Assembly (NCBI RefSeq): GCF_003627995.1
Contig: NZ_CP032707.1
Location: forward strand, 2,470,501 to 2,534,500
DNA length: 64,000 nt
Origin: Brevundimonas naejangsanensis
Lineage (GTDB): Bacteria > Pseudomonadota > Alphaproteobacteria > Caulobacterales > Caulobacteraceae
Direction: 5' to 3'
Shown: one piece after another, positions 43,827-53,274 of the stretch
Layout: every line of letters starts with the position of its first letter
How positions within the stretch are numbered: position 1 is the first letter of the stretch
The notes under the pieces: generated by a model
Database searches by the model: none
What the model was told of the DNA's origin: nothing
Seen by the model: only the letters and a program-made list of their open reading frames with translations
Translations under genes and position numbers: made by a program

Positions 43827-45413
43827 GTGAATAAAAATATGCTTGCGCCGCAGCTTGCCGTCTTGGCGGCAGCTACTGTCCTGTGCTCCTTAACATCCGC
43901 GGACCTCGTCAAGGCTGAGGCCCCAAGAGGCTCTCTGGATAAGGTCGTTCAGGAAGCCCCGCAGAGCGCGTCGCTGACGACGACCCCGCCCGTCGCTGGC
44001 GCCGCCTTACGCGCGTACCTGCGAGACACCTACCCCTCTTTTGCTTATGTAGAGCGATACCGTAGCGCCTATCCGGAAGAAGTTCAGGGCTCGAATGCTC
44101 TTTGGTCAGACGAGGCGCCTCCACCCGCATCTACCGCAGAAGATCTCGTATTTGCGCTATCAGGTCTTCAAGACTATCACGTTTCGTTAAAAGGTCCCGG
44201 AGCGGGAAGAACTGAAACCTTGGGCGTATTGTTTCGTACGTCCAGCGACAATCAGATGATTGTCTGGCGCCTGTTCGACATGAGCGCCGCTTCCGTCCAG
44301 TCAGGCGACGTCGTGTTGTCTGTTAACGATATGCCGGCGGCGGCTTGGCTTGATCGCGTTCAGGCGGTTACTTTCGGCGGGAACCGCCGGTCGAGAGCGG
44401 CCCAGGCCGCATTCAATCTAGGCATGGGCACACGCGCGACCCATGAGATCCAGGGCATCGGTGAAACGGTGTCTTTGACGGTGCAGACCGGAGAAAGCGC
44501 GCCGCGTAAAGTCACGCTCCACTATCAGCCCATGACGGAGGAGCGCGCCGCGGCGATGGTGGAAGCGGTCGAGCAGCGCGACTTGCCACGCATTTTTTCC
44601 GCCGCCGACATGCGCATTGGCACTGTCCGGCTGGGGCTTTTTGCTCCGCAGTTCGACGCCGCGTTCAACGAAGCCAATGCGCTGGCGGAGTCGGCGCCGG
44701 GCGTCAGTGAAGAACAGGCGATGATCGCCGGTTTTTGCGCTGTAGTTCGAAACTTCATTGCAGAGTTTGACGCTGTCGCCGCCGAGGCGGATCTGATGGT
44801 CGTGGATTTGCGCGGAAACATGGGCGGTTTCGGCCGTATAGCGAAGCTGCTCGCCACCGCGATGACGTCAGCTTCGATCCCGACGTTTGACGTATTTCCT
44901 TCCGGCAAACCGGGGGTCCTGAAGCTTGTGGCGCAACCGGACGATCCTGCATGCGGGCACGTCGTGAGCCGGAAACCCATCGTGGTCATGACGGATGCGG
45001 GGACGCGATCTGCAGGGGAGCACATGGCGGCGTGGTTGTGGGCAGGCAAGGCGATGCTTGTTGGCGAACGCACGATTGGCGCAGGTGGCGGCCTTGAAGC
45101 CGGCTCTAAAGGATATGCTTTGCCGAACTCAGATTTCAGCATCAGCGCGAGCGAAAGCTTCGCATTTTTCGACCCGGACAGCGAACTGAAGACGGGAGAA
45201 ACAGACGAAATGGCGCTGATTGAACTAGTCGCCGCTGATCGTTTCGCGCCCAGTCGTGAGCGCCCGTTTGCGACCCAGGCTGTTGGCATGCGACCTGATG
45301 TAGAAAGCGAAAGCACGCTGGCCGATTTGCGCGACGGCGGACAGGCTCAGATCGTGCGAGCAATCAATGCTCTCCACGAACAAGGGCTGCTTTCCTTGCC
45401 GATTAGCCGTTAG
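43827..45413 (+). CDS. S41 family (tail-specific protease-like) secreted peptidase
   Basis: 528 residues from GTG 43827, which has GAGGG seven bases upstream and opens into a signal peptide (LAVLAAATVLCSLTSADLV). An N-terminal helical part (GLQDYHVSLKG) and a PDZ-like region (VQSGDVVLSVNDMPAAAW) precede the S41 core: VVDLRGNMGGFGRIAKLLA and DAGTRSAGEHMAAWLWAG, where the serine of TRSAGE is the expected nucleophile. It would cleave proteins in the periplasm. The gene looks lower in GC than its neighbours and stands alone. Confidence 0.78.
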   Translation: MNKNMLAPQLAVLAAATVLCSLTSADLVKAEAPRGSLDKVVQEAPQSASLTTTPPVAGAALRAYLRDTYPSFAYVERYRSAYPEEVQGSNALWSDEAPPPASTAEDLVFALSGLQDYHVSLKGPGAGRTETLGVLFRTSSDNQMIVWRLFDMSAASVQSGDVVLSVNDMPAAAWLDRVQAVTFGGNRRSRAAQAAFNLGMGTRATHEIQGIGETVSLTVQTGESAPRKVTLHYQPMTEERAAAMVEAVEQRDLPRIFSAADMRIGTVRLGLFAPQFDAAFNEANALAESAPGVSEEQAMIAGFCAVVRNFIAEFDAVAAEADLMVVDLRGNMGGFGRIAKLLATAMTSASIPTFDVFPSGKPGVLKLVAQPDDPACGHVVSRKPIVVMTDAGTRSAGEHMAAWLWAGKAMLVGERTIGAGGGLEAGSKGYALPNSDFSISASESFAFFDPDSELKTGETDEMALIELVAADRFAPSRERPFATQAVGMRPDVESESTLADLRDGGQAQIVRAINALHEQGLLSLPISR

Positions 45414-45459
45414 TTTGTGGCAGTTGCGCTTGGGCCAAGACTTTGTCCGGTTGCCTGTC

Positions 45460-45990
45460 ATGGCAGGTGCGTTGGTGTGGAGTGTGGTTGGTTGTACATC
45501 TTACCGCTGCCGAGGAAGCGGCGGCGGACGCCGCAGCCGACGCGGCGGCGAGTAAGGCAACGCCGATGACGGCCCGGCCGTCACTACCGCCGCTTCCACG
45601 CCCACGACGCCCGCGTCCGCGCTTGCGGCGCCGGGTGCGGCGCGCATCGTCGAAACGTCCTCACGCTCCAGCCCGACCAGGGCGCCGAGATCAAATTGGT
45701 CATGGAAGAAGACGCTAAGGCGTTGTTGACCGGAACAGCTGCGGCGGCAAGATCAACTTTGACACCGACGCCGATCGGCCGGGCGTGTCCTGCCACGGCA
45801 ACGGCAAGCGCTCGTCCCAACGTGAAGGGAAGGCGTCCTGACGGCCGCCTTCGCCGGCAGCCACGGCTGGTTCTGGGGCAATCGCACCTGCGAACCGGTT
45901 CCCATCACCCTCAGGTCAGAGGGTGTCTACACTCAGGTCAAACGTCGCCTGACGGCAATCACAGCCTATGAGACGAGGGCCCGCCGCTGA
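45460..45990 (+). pseudogene. decayed transmembrane anchor protein gene
   Basis: Pieces of one protein appear in successive frames: a membrane stretch (VWLVVHLTAAEEAAADAA), then LTLQPDQGAEIKLVMEEDAK, then GGKINFDTDADRPGVSCHGN, then VLTAAFAGSHGWFWGNRTCE and RSEGVYTQVKRR to a stop at 45988. Together they match the transmembrane anchor proteins found in heavy-metal loci. At least three frameshifts separate the pieces, so the gene is dead. Confidence 0.72.
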
Positions 45991-46006
45991 GGCACGCCCT
46001 CTTTCT

Positions 46007-47347
46007 TCACGGGGCGCAGCGACGCTGCTTTGGCCACCGGCGGTGATTGTCGTCAATCACGACCGGGTGGACGTGCGCAACTCCAGCGGGGTCAGGACGC
46101 GTTCCTTCATTGAGGTGCTCATGATCCGGGTCCAGCTCATCGTGATGATGCAATAGATTCTGGGGATCATGGGCGGGCCAAACGGCCAGAGCCAGGAGCG
46201 TGCCGAAGCCGCACAGCGCCGCGAGCACCACGAAGGCAGCCTGTGGATCGGCCTCCGCTGACACCAATCCGGCCACCGGATAGGCGATCAGCCAGCAGGC
46301 GTGCGACAGGGCGAATTGGGCCGCAAACAAAGCGGGACGCTCTTCAGCCGTCGATGACCGCCGCAGTGCGCGCCCAGCAGGGGTAATGGTCAGGGAATAG
46401 CCGAAGCCCATGATGATCCAGAGCACGATCAGCATCGGGTAGCTGCGCGCGAACAGAGCGCCCGCGATCAGCACCGTCGTCATGAGCAACGCACCCGCGA
46501 CCATGGTGCTGCGGTCCGTAGCTCGCTCCAGGGTCTTGGGCAGAAGCACGGCGGCCGTCATCGATCCGCCCCCGAAAGCCGCCAAGGCCCAGGCGGTGGC
46601 CTGTTGCGACAATCCGAAGTTCGACTGCACCAGGACGACCGTATTGACGAAGACCATGGCGCCGCCTGCCGCAGTCGCCAGGCTGACCGCGAGCAATCCA
46701 CGCAGACGCGGTGTCAGCACGAACAACCTCACGCCCCCGGTCAGGCGGCGGAGGAACGGCAAGGTCTGAGCGACAGAGAATCGAGGCAGAATCGCGGTCA
46801 CGACGAAGCCGGCGGATAGGATGAAGCCGAACGCCGTGCCGACGAACAGGCTGTGATAGCTGATAACCGAAAGCAGCACGGCCGCCAGGACGGGACTGGC
46901 GACGCTTTCCAGATCGGAAGCCAGGCGGGAAAGCGATAGGGCTTTGGTGTACTCACCCTCATCGTCAAGCAGGTCGGGAATCATGGCCTGGAACGCCGGT
47001 GTGAAGGCCGCGGAGGCGACAAAGAGCACCGTCATCAAGCCATAGACCTGCCAGGCTTCATTCACGAATGGCAGAAACGCGGCGACGGCTGCGCGCACCG
47101 CGTCCAACGAAACAAGTAAGGTCTTGCGCGGCAATTGGGCGGCCAGGGCGCTGGCGAAGGGCGCCACGCTGACATAGGCGATCATCTTGATCGCCAGGGC
47201 GACCCCAAGGACTTCACCGGCTCCAGCCCCCGCCAGCTCATGGGCGAGCAGGCCCAACGCCACGGTCGCCATGCCGGTGCCCAGCAGGGCCGCGACCTGG
47301 GCGATAAAAAGGTGGCGATAAGCGGCGTTCCGGAGCGGGGAGAACAT
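46007..47347 (-). CDS. MFS exporter with a His-rich tail (NreB-like nickel resistance)
   Basis: 446 residues from ATG 47347. The 12-helix MFS core opens FSPLRNAAYRHLFIAQVAAL (enterobactin-exporter/NreB type). The C-terminal tail of about 40 residues is rich in histidine (HHHDELDPDHEHLNEG, then HVHPVVIDDNHRRWP), the hallmark of NreB, a nickel efflux permease. It is divergent from a DmeR/RcnR-type sensor, which fits nickel or cobalt control. Confidence 0.82.
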   Translation of the reverse strand: MFSPLRNAAYRHLFIAQVAALLGTGMATVALGLLAHELAGAGAGEVLGVALAIKMIAYVSVAPFASALAAQLPRKTLLVSLDAVRAAVAAFLPFVNEAWQVYGLMTVLFVASAAFTPAFQAMIPDLLDDEGEYTKALSLSRLASDLESVASPVLAAVLLSVISYHSLFVGTAFGFILSAGFVVTAILPRFSVAQTLPFLRRLTGGVRLFVLTPRLRGLLAVSLATAAGGAMVFVNTVVLVQSNFGLSQQATAWALAAFGGGSMTAAVLLPKTLERATDRSTMVAGALLMTTVLIAGALFARSYPMLIVLWIIMGFGYSLTITPAGRALRRSSTAEERPALFAAQFALSHACWLIAYPVAGLVSAEADPQAAFVVLAALCGFGTLLALAVWPAHDPQNLLHHHDELDPDHEHLNEGTRPDPAGVAHVHPVVIDDNHRRWPKQRRCAP

Positions 47348-47386
47348 CAAGTGGCTTTCAGCGCGGCGTTTAGGCGTTTGACTTAT

Positions 47387-47397
47387 CCCTACCAGGG
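47387..47397. promoter_or_regulatory. candidate DmeR/RcnR-type operator
   Basis: CCCT-ACC-AGGG, extended by GG on the right, in the 65-base gap between the divergent MFS and DmeR-like genes. G/C-tract inverted repeats are the usual targets of CsoR/RcnR proteins. Confidence 0.4.
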
Positions 47398-47412
47398 GGA
47401 AAGGTTAAACGC

Positions 47413-47688
47413 ATGGCACACATCTCTCATGCGTCGCACCCGGAAATTATCAAACGCCTCAAGCGCGCCGAGGGGCATCTGCGCACAGTCGTTCAGATGA
47501 TGGAGGACAAGCGGGCCTGCGTTGATCTCGCCCAACAGCTTCACGCCATTGAAAAGGCGGTCGCGGCTGCGAAGAAGACTCTAATCCACGACCACATCGA
47601 CCACTGCCTGGCCCATGCCGCTGACGGCGAGCCGGTCGCGGCGAAGCAGGCGATGGCGGAGTTCCGCGCGGTGACGAAGTACCTGTAG
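47413..47688 (+). CDS. DmeR/RcnR-type metal-sensing repressor (CsoR family)
   Basis: 91 residues, all-helical DUF156 fold: HPEIIKRLKRAEGHLRTVVQ then DHIDHCLAHA. H3, C36, H61 and H64 correspond, with one-residue offsets, to the Ni/Co ligands H3, C35, H60 and H64 of RcnR. The opening MAHISHASHPEI resembles DmeR, which controls Ni/Co exporters in rhizobia. Metal binding should release DNA and induce the divergent NreB-like exporter. Confidence 0.85.
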   Translation: MAHISHASHPEIIKRLKRAEGHLRTVVQMMEDKRACVDLAQQLHAIEKAVAAAKKTLIHDHIDHCLAHAADGEPVAAKQAMAEFRAVTKYL

Positions 47689-48008
47689 TGGACAGACGTT
47701 CGGACGCGCGCGCGTCGCCTGCCAATTCACCGCTGGCGAAGCTAGGTGGCGTGCGCGCGGTCGCGGCCGTTTGCCGGGGAGACGCATCCGACGCCGCCTT
47801 GTCGTTAGAGTGCGCACGGTCAGTGAAACGAGGCCATGACCGTTTCCGCGATGTCTTTGGACCGCCTCGTTGACCTTGACGGGCCTGCTCCTCAGGTTTC
47901 TGCAGCGTGGCGGCCGTCCTCGGCGATGGGATCGCCGCCGCCTTGCTTCGCTGGCCGGGCCACTGCCCGCGCCGCGACTTCTCTTACTGCGCTCGGGTGC
48001 TTACGCCG
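47689..48008. other. 320-bp gap without a recognised gene
   Basis: Short overlapping frames only (up to 70 codons), Arg/Pro-rich and without ribosome-binding sites. I see no RNA gene or clear terminator. Confidence 0.5.
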
Positions 48009-48641
48009 TCACCTTGTCGCCCCTGTGGGGGTCACGGATAGAAGCTGATCAATCCCGATCTCTGCAATTTCCCTGAGGCGAGCCGGTCCCTCGCCCGCTC
48101 TCGCGCGTATCGCCAAGCTGTGCAGAAGCGCAGCTAAGAGCGGCGCTAATCCATGAGCTGCGCCAATCAGTTGACCTTCTCCCTCGGCCTTCCCGAGCCT
48201 CTCGGCGAGCAGGGTGTCTACTTCATCCAATGTGGCCGCAAGAACTGCCCTAATCTCCGGATCGTGCGCCGCTTCGGCCGGCGTAGTGCAGAAAACGAGG
48301 CAGCCAGGAGCAGAATTATCGCCGCCGGCGTAAACGTCGATGATCGCATCAAAGAAGGCTTTAACGGCCAAGCGTATGTTCGGTTGGGCAAGCGTCGCTT
48401 CGCCCCGAGAGCGGAGGTCGCTTCGGAAGAGCTCAATCGCAGCAAGATATAGGGACTTGCGGTCACCGAAAGCTGCACTGAGGCTTGGGCGGTGCACGCC
48501 CGCCGCCCGTGCTAGGTCCGCCATCGATGGGCTGGCAAAGCCTCGCATCCGGAAAAGATCCATCGCGCTGCGAAGCGCGCTTTCCGGATCGTACTTGCGG
48601 GGACGCCCGCCAGCTCCGCTTCGTCTTGTGCTGGCCCCCAT
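48009..48641 (-). CDS. TetR family transcriptional regulator
   Basis: 210 residues. The HTH region reads PESALRSAMDLFRMRGFASP then MADLARAAGVHRPSLSAAFG. The C-terminal part (PGCLVFCTTPAEAAHDPEIR) fits the TetR_C group of stress and quinone sensors. It is followed downstream of no operon; upstream, 109 bases away, lies the HD-hydrolase gene on the same strand. A role in controlling that gene is possible. Confidence 0.88.
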   Translation of the reverse strand: MGASTRRSGAGGRPRKYDPESALRSAMDLFRMRGFASPSMADLARAAGVHRPSLSAAFGDRKSLYLAAIELFRSDLRSRGEATLAQPNIRLAVKAFFDAIIDVYAGGDNSAPGCLVFCTTPAEAAHDPEIRAVLAATLDEVDTLLAERLGKAEGEGQLIGAAHGLAPLLAALLHSLAIRARAGEGPARLREIAEIGIDQLLSVTPTGATR

Positions 48642-48750
48642 ATAAGTTCTCGCTCCGTGTTGTTTATGCCATTGTGCATTGACGCCGGCGCCGATGTTGG
48701 CTCCAGCCTTGGCGGATGGTCATGTGACCGTGCGCTTCTAAGGCTGTGCT

Positions 48751-49551
48751 TCAATCTCTGAGGTCCCGTCTTTCTCCTGAAACATGTTGGAATGGATCCG
48801 GGGGTGCCTTGCCGCCTGAAATCCCCGTCATGATCGCCGCCCGGGTGCCCTGGCGATGATTAGCTGTTTCAAACTTCAGCGCATCGATGACGCCATCGCG
48901 AGGAAAGCGCGTCAAAACCTGTTCAAGGCTTCTCTGCGTCAGCCGGCGTCGGCCGGCCCCGAATAGATCACAGAACGCACCCCGCGACAGGAGGTGAGCT
49001 TCCGCCCCGTGCCGTCTTTTCGACACCCAAGCATTCAAATGAAGAGCAATGGCATCCCCAACATTCCGTCCGAGTTCCGGTGGATGGCCTTTGGCGATCA
49101 GGTATTGGTGAACGCGTTCGCCGCCACTTATTGCGAAGCAACGAGCGCACAGGGTTGGTGAATGGTCATCAGTCAATCCGACGTCATGCAGTATGGCTGA
49201 GGCAAAGAAAATAGATTTATCAAACTCGATGCGTTCTTGTTTTGCGAGCATTGCGCCAAAGAAGTAGGTCCTCCAGCTATGGAGGATGAGTGCCTGCTGG
49301 TGCGTCGTGGTCGCCAGTTCTAATGCATCCGCGACAAGAGCGGTCTGCGGCGGCATTAAAGCTTCGAGGGGGGTATCCGTTGGGCGGAGCAATCCTAGCC
49401 GCTGTCCTAGAAAATCGAGCGTCTCAAGCATTTGCACATAGGCCAGATTGCCGAGCAGTCGGCATCTTTCGGCTGCTGCAAGTTCTCCTGCGTTCGCCTC
49501 GCCCCAGGCAAGCGTGCCCATTGCAGCCGGTTTGGCCTCGGATCGATTCAT
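48751..49551 (-). CDS. HD-domain metal-dependent hydrolase (cyanamide-hydratase-like)
   Basis: 266 residues. H91 (ILHSWRTYFFGAML) and the H122-D123 pair (FASAILHDVGLT) form the metal site of the HD superfamily; the order HSxRTYxF then HDxG is like fungal cyanamide hydratases and related bacterial nitrile/isocyanide-acting proteins. The substrate is unknown. A perfect-looking 54-base palindrome lies 16 bases upstream of its start. Confidence 0.82.
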   Translation of the reverse strand: MNRSEAKPAAMGTLAWGEANAGELAAAERCRLLGNLAYVQMLETLDFLGQRLGLLRPTDTPLEALMPPQTALVADALELATTTHQQALILHSWRTYFFGAMLAKQERIEFDKSIFFASAILHDVGLTDDHSPTLCARCFAISGGERVHQYLIAKGHPPELGRNVGDAIALHLNAWVSKRRHGAEAHLLSRGAFCDLFGAGRRRLTQRSLEQVLTRFPRDGVIDALKFETANHRQGTRAAIMTGISGGKAPPDPFQHVSGERRDLRD

Positions 49552-49566
49552 GTTGGCCCCCTAGTT

Positions 49567-49620
49567 TTGTTCCATCTCGCACGAAATACACCCAGGTGAG
49601 TTTTGTGCAAGTCGGAACAA
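49567..49620. promoter_or_regulatory. 54-bp nested palindrome upstream of the HD-hydrolase gene
   Basis: Outer arms TTGTTCC/GGAACAA and inner arms GCACGAAATACACC/GGTGAGTTTTGTGC (11 of 14 pair) share the same 5-base gaps and a 2-base centre (CA). Total length is 54 bases, symmetric about 49593. It lies just before the HD start (49551), so it may be an operator for the neighbouring TetR or a cruciform-prone leader. The rest of 49621-49940 shows nothing. Confidence 0.7.
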
Positions 49621-49940
49621 TATGGCTATGCGCCAAGGAACGACCGTTTCGTGCGAATTAGGCTCAGGAAGGTGCGGACTCGCGCTTCAGTCGTTCGAGA
49701 GGAGCCGGGCAGTTCGGATAGGAGAGCGCTATCGAAACGCTTGTCAGACTGGGACGTCGCCGTTGCCCGAAGACGGCGCGTCCCCGGTCCGCGCCCAGCG
49801 CCGCCGCGCCGATCATGGCGTGCACGCCCGTCGAACTGAACCAAGGTTGCCGAGGTTCGTTCAGCTCAAGGCCAGACACGGCCCCAGCCGCGGACACGCC
49901 GTTCGGTTGGCAGGCGGCTTGATCCAGAGGGTTTGCCCCC

Positions 49941-50396
49941 ATGCTCAACATCACGCAAAAGCCCGTCACACGGACGGCCATCGCCTTGTCAACACTTTCC
50001 CTGCTCGCGGCTGGATGCGCGGGCGCGCTGAAACCCGGTGCGGTCCCGCGGGGTCAACCGATGGCCGGCATGCAGATGCCCCAGGCCGCCCAGGATCAGC
50101 GAATGATGGGCCAGGACCATGCGACGCCGCCGGGCATGAGCATGCCTCGGACACCCTTTACCGAGGCGGAAATGAGCATGCATCGCTCCATGATGATGGC
50201 GACAGACGTCAACACCCAGCGGACTTGGGCCAGGAAGATGATCGCCCATCATCGAGGAGCTATCGCGATGTCGCAGGCTCTGCTTGCGAGTGATGCGACC
50301 GATGCTGAAATACGTCGCATGGCTCAGGCGGTTATCGACGCGCAGACCAGAGAAGTCACGGAACTCGAATCCTGGCTTGCGCGCCATCCCGGCTGA
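49941..50396 (+). CDS. DUF305 family Met/His-rich lipoprotein
   Basis: 151 residues. Lipobox LLAAGC, then a Met-rich segment (GQPMAGMQMPQAAQDQRMMG), then a DUF305 four-helix domain: RSMMMATDVNTQRTWARKMI, AHHRGAIAMSQALLA and a final helix. The HH/M pattern suits copper or silver binding, and DUF305 proteins occur often in copper loci. It is a monocistronic unit here, followed by a gene relic. Confidence 0.85.
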   Translation: MLNITQKPVTRTAIALSTLSLLAAGCAGALKPGAVPRGQPMAGMQMPQAAQDQRMMGQDHATPPGMSMPRTPFTEAEMSMHRSMMMATDVNTQRTWARKMIAHHRGAIAMSQALLASDATDAEIRRMAQAVIDAQTREVTELESWLARHPG

Positions 50397-50499
50397 TCCT
50401 GTCAGCCCAGGCGAAGCCCGACATGCTGTAACCGTCAACGTGAGAAGCTCCTTCAGGGGCTACGGCCCGGAGGAGATAGGGCGCGTTTCGGCGTGTCCG

Positions 50500-50730
50500 C
50501 ACAAGTGGTGCGGAACGGGCGGCATCTTGGAGAGCAGCCTACGCCTGCCCGCCTATACGCTGGCCAAGGCGGCGGCTTATGTGAAGGTGCGCAACGTCAC
50601 AGTGTCGGCCAACATCGATAACCTGTTCGACGAGGAGTATTTCACCCCTTCGGCGGAGGTCTACAAGGAAGTCGCTGTCATGCCCCGCCTGCCGCGTATG
50701 TTCCGCGTGAACCTGGCCTATCGCTTCTAG
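50500..50730 (+). pseudogene. 3' remnant of a TonB-dependent receptor
   Basis: The frame ends with SLRLPAYTLAKAAAYVKVRN, then VSANIDNLFDEEYFTPSAEV and the terminal FRVNLAYRF, the last strands of a siderophore-type TonB receptor. Nothing before 50500 resembles a plug or barrel. The native terminator is still present downstream, so the 5' part was lost by deletion. Confidence 0.78.
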
Positions 50731-50747
50731 GACCCAGATCCTTTCTG

Positions 50748-50783
50748 CCCGGCGGCCGGTCTTCCGGCCGCCGGGACGCCTTT
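50748..50783 (+). terminator. terminator of the lost TonB receptor gene
   Basis: A 12-base perfect stem (CCCGGCGGCCGG and complement) with a TCTT loop, followed by ACGCCTTTCC. Confidence 0.85.
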
Positions 50784-50831
50784 CCGCGCCGTGTGCTGGG
50801 CGCATTTCGAACGAAATGAAGAGTAGGTTCG

Positions 50832-52508
50832 ATGACGCATAACCTTCGTCTATCGCGTCGCGGCGCATTGGCTCTGGTGACCGGCGGCGCCGCGCTGGCC
50901 GGCCCTGTCGCTGCGCGTGAATCAGTCGATCCGGCTGCGTTCACACATGGGCTCGCGGCGGGTGATCCGACCCAGGACGGCTTCGTGATCTGGACCCGCG
51001 CGGTAGGGGAGGGGAGCGCCGTCGCTCTGCGCTGGGAGGTGGCGGAGGACGCCGGGTTCACCCGTGTCGTCCAATCCGGAACGACCCTGGCGAAGACGGC
51101 GCGCGACCACACGGCCAAGGTCGATGTCACAGGTCTTCACTCTGGCCGGGAGTATTTCTATCGCTTCCATAGCGCGGACGCCGTCTCGCCCGCCGGGCGC
51201 GCACGCACCCTGCCGTCAGGCGATGTCGAGCGCGCCCGTCTGGCCGTCGTGTCCTGCTCTCACTACGGCTTCGGCTATTTCAACGCTTATCGGGCCATCG
51301 CCGAACTGGAGGAACCGGTGGACGCCGTCGTCCACCTCGGCGACTATATTTATGAATACGGCGTCGACGGCTATGGCGGGCCTGAGAGCCGCGCCTTGGG
51401 GCGCGAGCACGATCCGGCGCATGAGATTCTCACCCTGGACGACTACCGCCGCCGCTTCGCCCAGTACCGCGCCGACCCGGACCTGCAGGCCGCTCACGCC
51501 CGCGCCGCCTTCATCACCGTCTGGGACGACCACGAGACGGCCAACAACAGTTGGATGGGCGGGTCATCGGCGCATAACGAAGATACAGAAGGCCCTTGGG
51601 ATCGGCGTCGCGATGCGGCGATCCAGGCCTATTTTGAATGGCTGCCCATGCGCGACCCGGCGCCTGGACGCCCGGCTCATGTGCTGAACCGCGTCTATGA
51701 CTTCGGCGATCTGCTGTCCCTGATCGCGGTCGAGACGCGCCTGACCGGCCGCACCCAGGCGCCCAGCGCCTCGCGCGAGATGATCTTTGACGCCGAGGGC
51801 CGCCCCGACGCCGCCCGCTTCGAGGCTGCGGTGCTGAACCGCCCCGAACGCTCCATGATGGGCGCGACGCAGGAAGCGTGGCTGGAGGACGCCCTGACCG
51901 CCTCCGTCCAGCGCGGAACAGCGTGGCAGATGTTGGCCAATCAAGTCATCGTGGCCCGGATGCGGGCGCCCGACTTCATGTCCATCTTGCCGGACGAGAT
52001 GCTCGAAGAAGCGCTTTCGCGGCCGGGCTCGCGCCGGTGGCTGGAAAGCACGCGCCTGGGCCTGCCGATCAATCTGGATGCGTGGGATGGTTATCCGGCG
52101 GCGCGCCTTCGTCTGTATGACGCCGCCCGTCGCAGTGGAGCCAATCTGGCTGTTCTGAGCGGCGATACCCATATGTTCTGGGGCAACCGTCTGCATGATC
52201 CGCGCGACGATAGTTTCATCGGAGTGGAATTCGGCGTGGGCAGCGTCACGTCGCCGGGCGGATATGAAACCATCAGCCCGGACCCGCGCATCTATGAGAT
52301 CGCCGAGACAGCCCTGGTGGCCAGGAATCCCGACGTGCGCTTCGCCCATGTCCGGGACCATGGTTTCCTGATTGTGGAGATCACCCGCACAGCCTTGCGC
52401 TGTGATTATCATCAGGTCGCGGACATCAAGACCCGCGATGGCAGGGCCACGCGCTTCGCCTGCATCACGACCGACCGGGCAGGCGGCTTCAATGTCGGGG
52501 AAGGCTGA
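50832..52508 (+). CDS. phoD: alkaline phosphatase D (PhoD family)
   Basis: 558 residues. The start resembles a twin-arginine leader (LSRRGALALVTGGAAL). The PhoD metallophosphatase motifs are all visible: VVSCSHYGFGYFNAYRAI, HLGDYIYEYG, VWDDHETANNSW and LAVLSGDTHMFWGN, ligands for Fe/Ca in Bacillus PhoD. It hydrolyses phosphate esters in the periplasm. The acid phosphatase gene starts one base after its stop. Confidence 0.93.
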   Translation: MTHNLRLSRRGALALVTGGAALAGPVAARESVDPAAFTHGLAAGDPTQDGFVIWTRAVGEGSAVALRWEVAEDAGFTRVVQSGTTLAKTARDHTAKVDVTGLHSGREYFYRFHSADAVSPAGRARTLPSGDVERARLAVVSCSHYGFGYFNAYRAIAELEEPVDAVVHLGDYIYEYGVDGYGGPESRALGREHDPAHEILTLDDYRRRFAQYRADPDLQAAHARAAFITVWDDHETANNSWMGGSSAHNEDTEGPWDRRRDAAIQAYFEWLPMRDPAPGRPAHVLNRVYDFGDLLSLIAVETRLTGRTQAPSASREMIFDAEGRPDAARFEAAVLNRPERSMMGATQEAWLEDALTASVQRGTAWQMLANQVIVARMRAPDFMSILPDEMLEEALSRPGSRRWLESTRLGLPINLDAWDGYPAARLRLYDAARRSGANLAVLSGDTHMFWGNRLHDPRDDSFIGVEFGVGSVTSPGGYETISPDPRIYEIAETALVARNPDVRFAHVRDHGFLIVEITRTALRCDYHQVADIKTRDGRATRFACITTDRAGGFNVGEG

Positions 52509-52509
52509 G

Positions 52510-53274
52510 ATGCGGCGCGCCTTTCTCAGCGCTTTCATCGGGCTTGCCCTGGCCGGGTGCGCCGCCACTTCGGACGCTGGCAGGGACATCACCCTGTGGC
52601 AGGGTTATGCCGACCACCCCAAGGGCTATCTTGCACCCGCGGCCGGGTTTGAAGCCCTGGCCTTCCTGCCGCCGCCGCCGCAGGCAGGCTCTCTGCGTGC
52701 TCAAAATGACGTTTCGGTCTATCGTGAAACCCGCGCTCTGGAAGGCTATCCGCGATGGGCTCAAGCGGCCGCTGACGCCGAAATCGTCACGCCAGCCGCT
52801 CCGCGCGTGTTCAGCGAGGCGCTCGGCAGCCCCTTCGATCCACAACAGACTCCGGCTCTCGCCCTGCTGCTGGGACGGCTTCATGCCGACCTGGAAGCCG
52901 TTCAGGCCTCGGCCAAGGCAACCTATGCTCGCTCGCGGCCCTTCGTGGCCGAACCGGCGAACATCTGCATCGAGGCCGAGCCCTGGCTGGCCCAAAGCGG
53001 GTCCTATCCGTCCGGCCACGCAGCCATAGGCTGGGCCTGGGCGCTGGTGCTGGCGGAATTGGCGCCGGATCGAGCCGAGGAGATTCTCGCCCGGGGACTG
53101 GCCTATGGCGACAGTCGCGTCATCTGCGGCGTCCACTACGTCAGCGATGTCGAGGCGGGACGTTTGGTCGGCGCAGCACTCGTCGCACGGCTCAAGGCCG
53201 AGCCTGAGTTCCAGCGCGACTTCGGACGCGCCAGAGGCGAACTGACGACGTCGAACGCCAAGAGCTCGCAATAG
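52510..53274 (+). CDS. class A non-specific acid phosphatase (PAP2 superfamily)
   Basis: 254 residues from ATG 52510, with GGGGAAGG five bases upstream. Lipobox LALAGC. The three PAP2 motifs are exact: KATYARSRP (Kx6RP), PSGH and SRVICGVHYVSD (SRx5Hx3D). It releases phosphate from organic esters in the periplasm and is co-transcribed with phoD, forming a phosphate-scavenging pair. A start 18 bases earlier (52492) is also possible. Confidence 0.9.
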   Translation: MRRAFLSAFIGLALAGCAATSDAGRDITLWQGYADHPKGYLAPAAGFEALAFLPPPPQAGSLRAQNDVSVYRETRALEGYPRWAQAAADAEIVTPAAPRVFSEALGSPFDPQQTPALALLLGRLHADLEAVQASAKATYARSRPFVAEPANICIEAEPWLAQSGSYPSGHAAIGWAWALVLAELAPDRAEEILARGLAYGDSRVICGVHYVSDVEAGRLVGAALVARLKAEPEFQRDFGRARGELTTSNAKSSQ

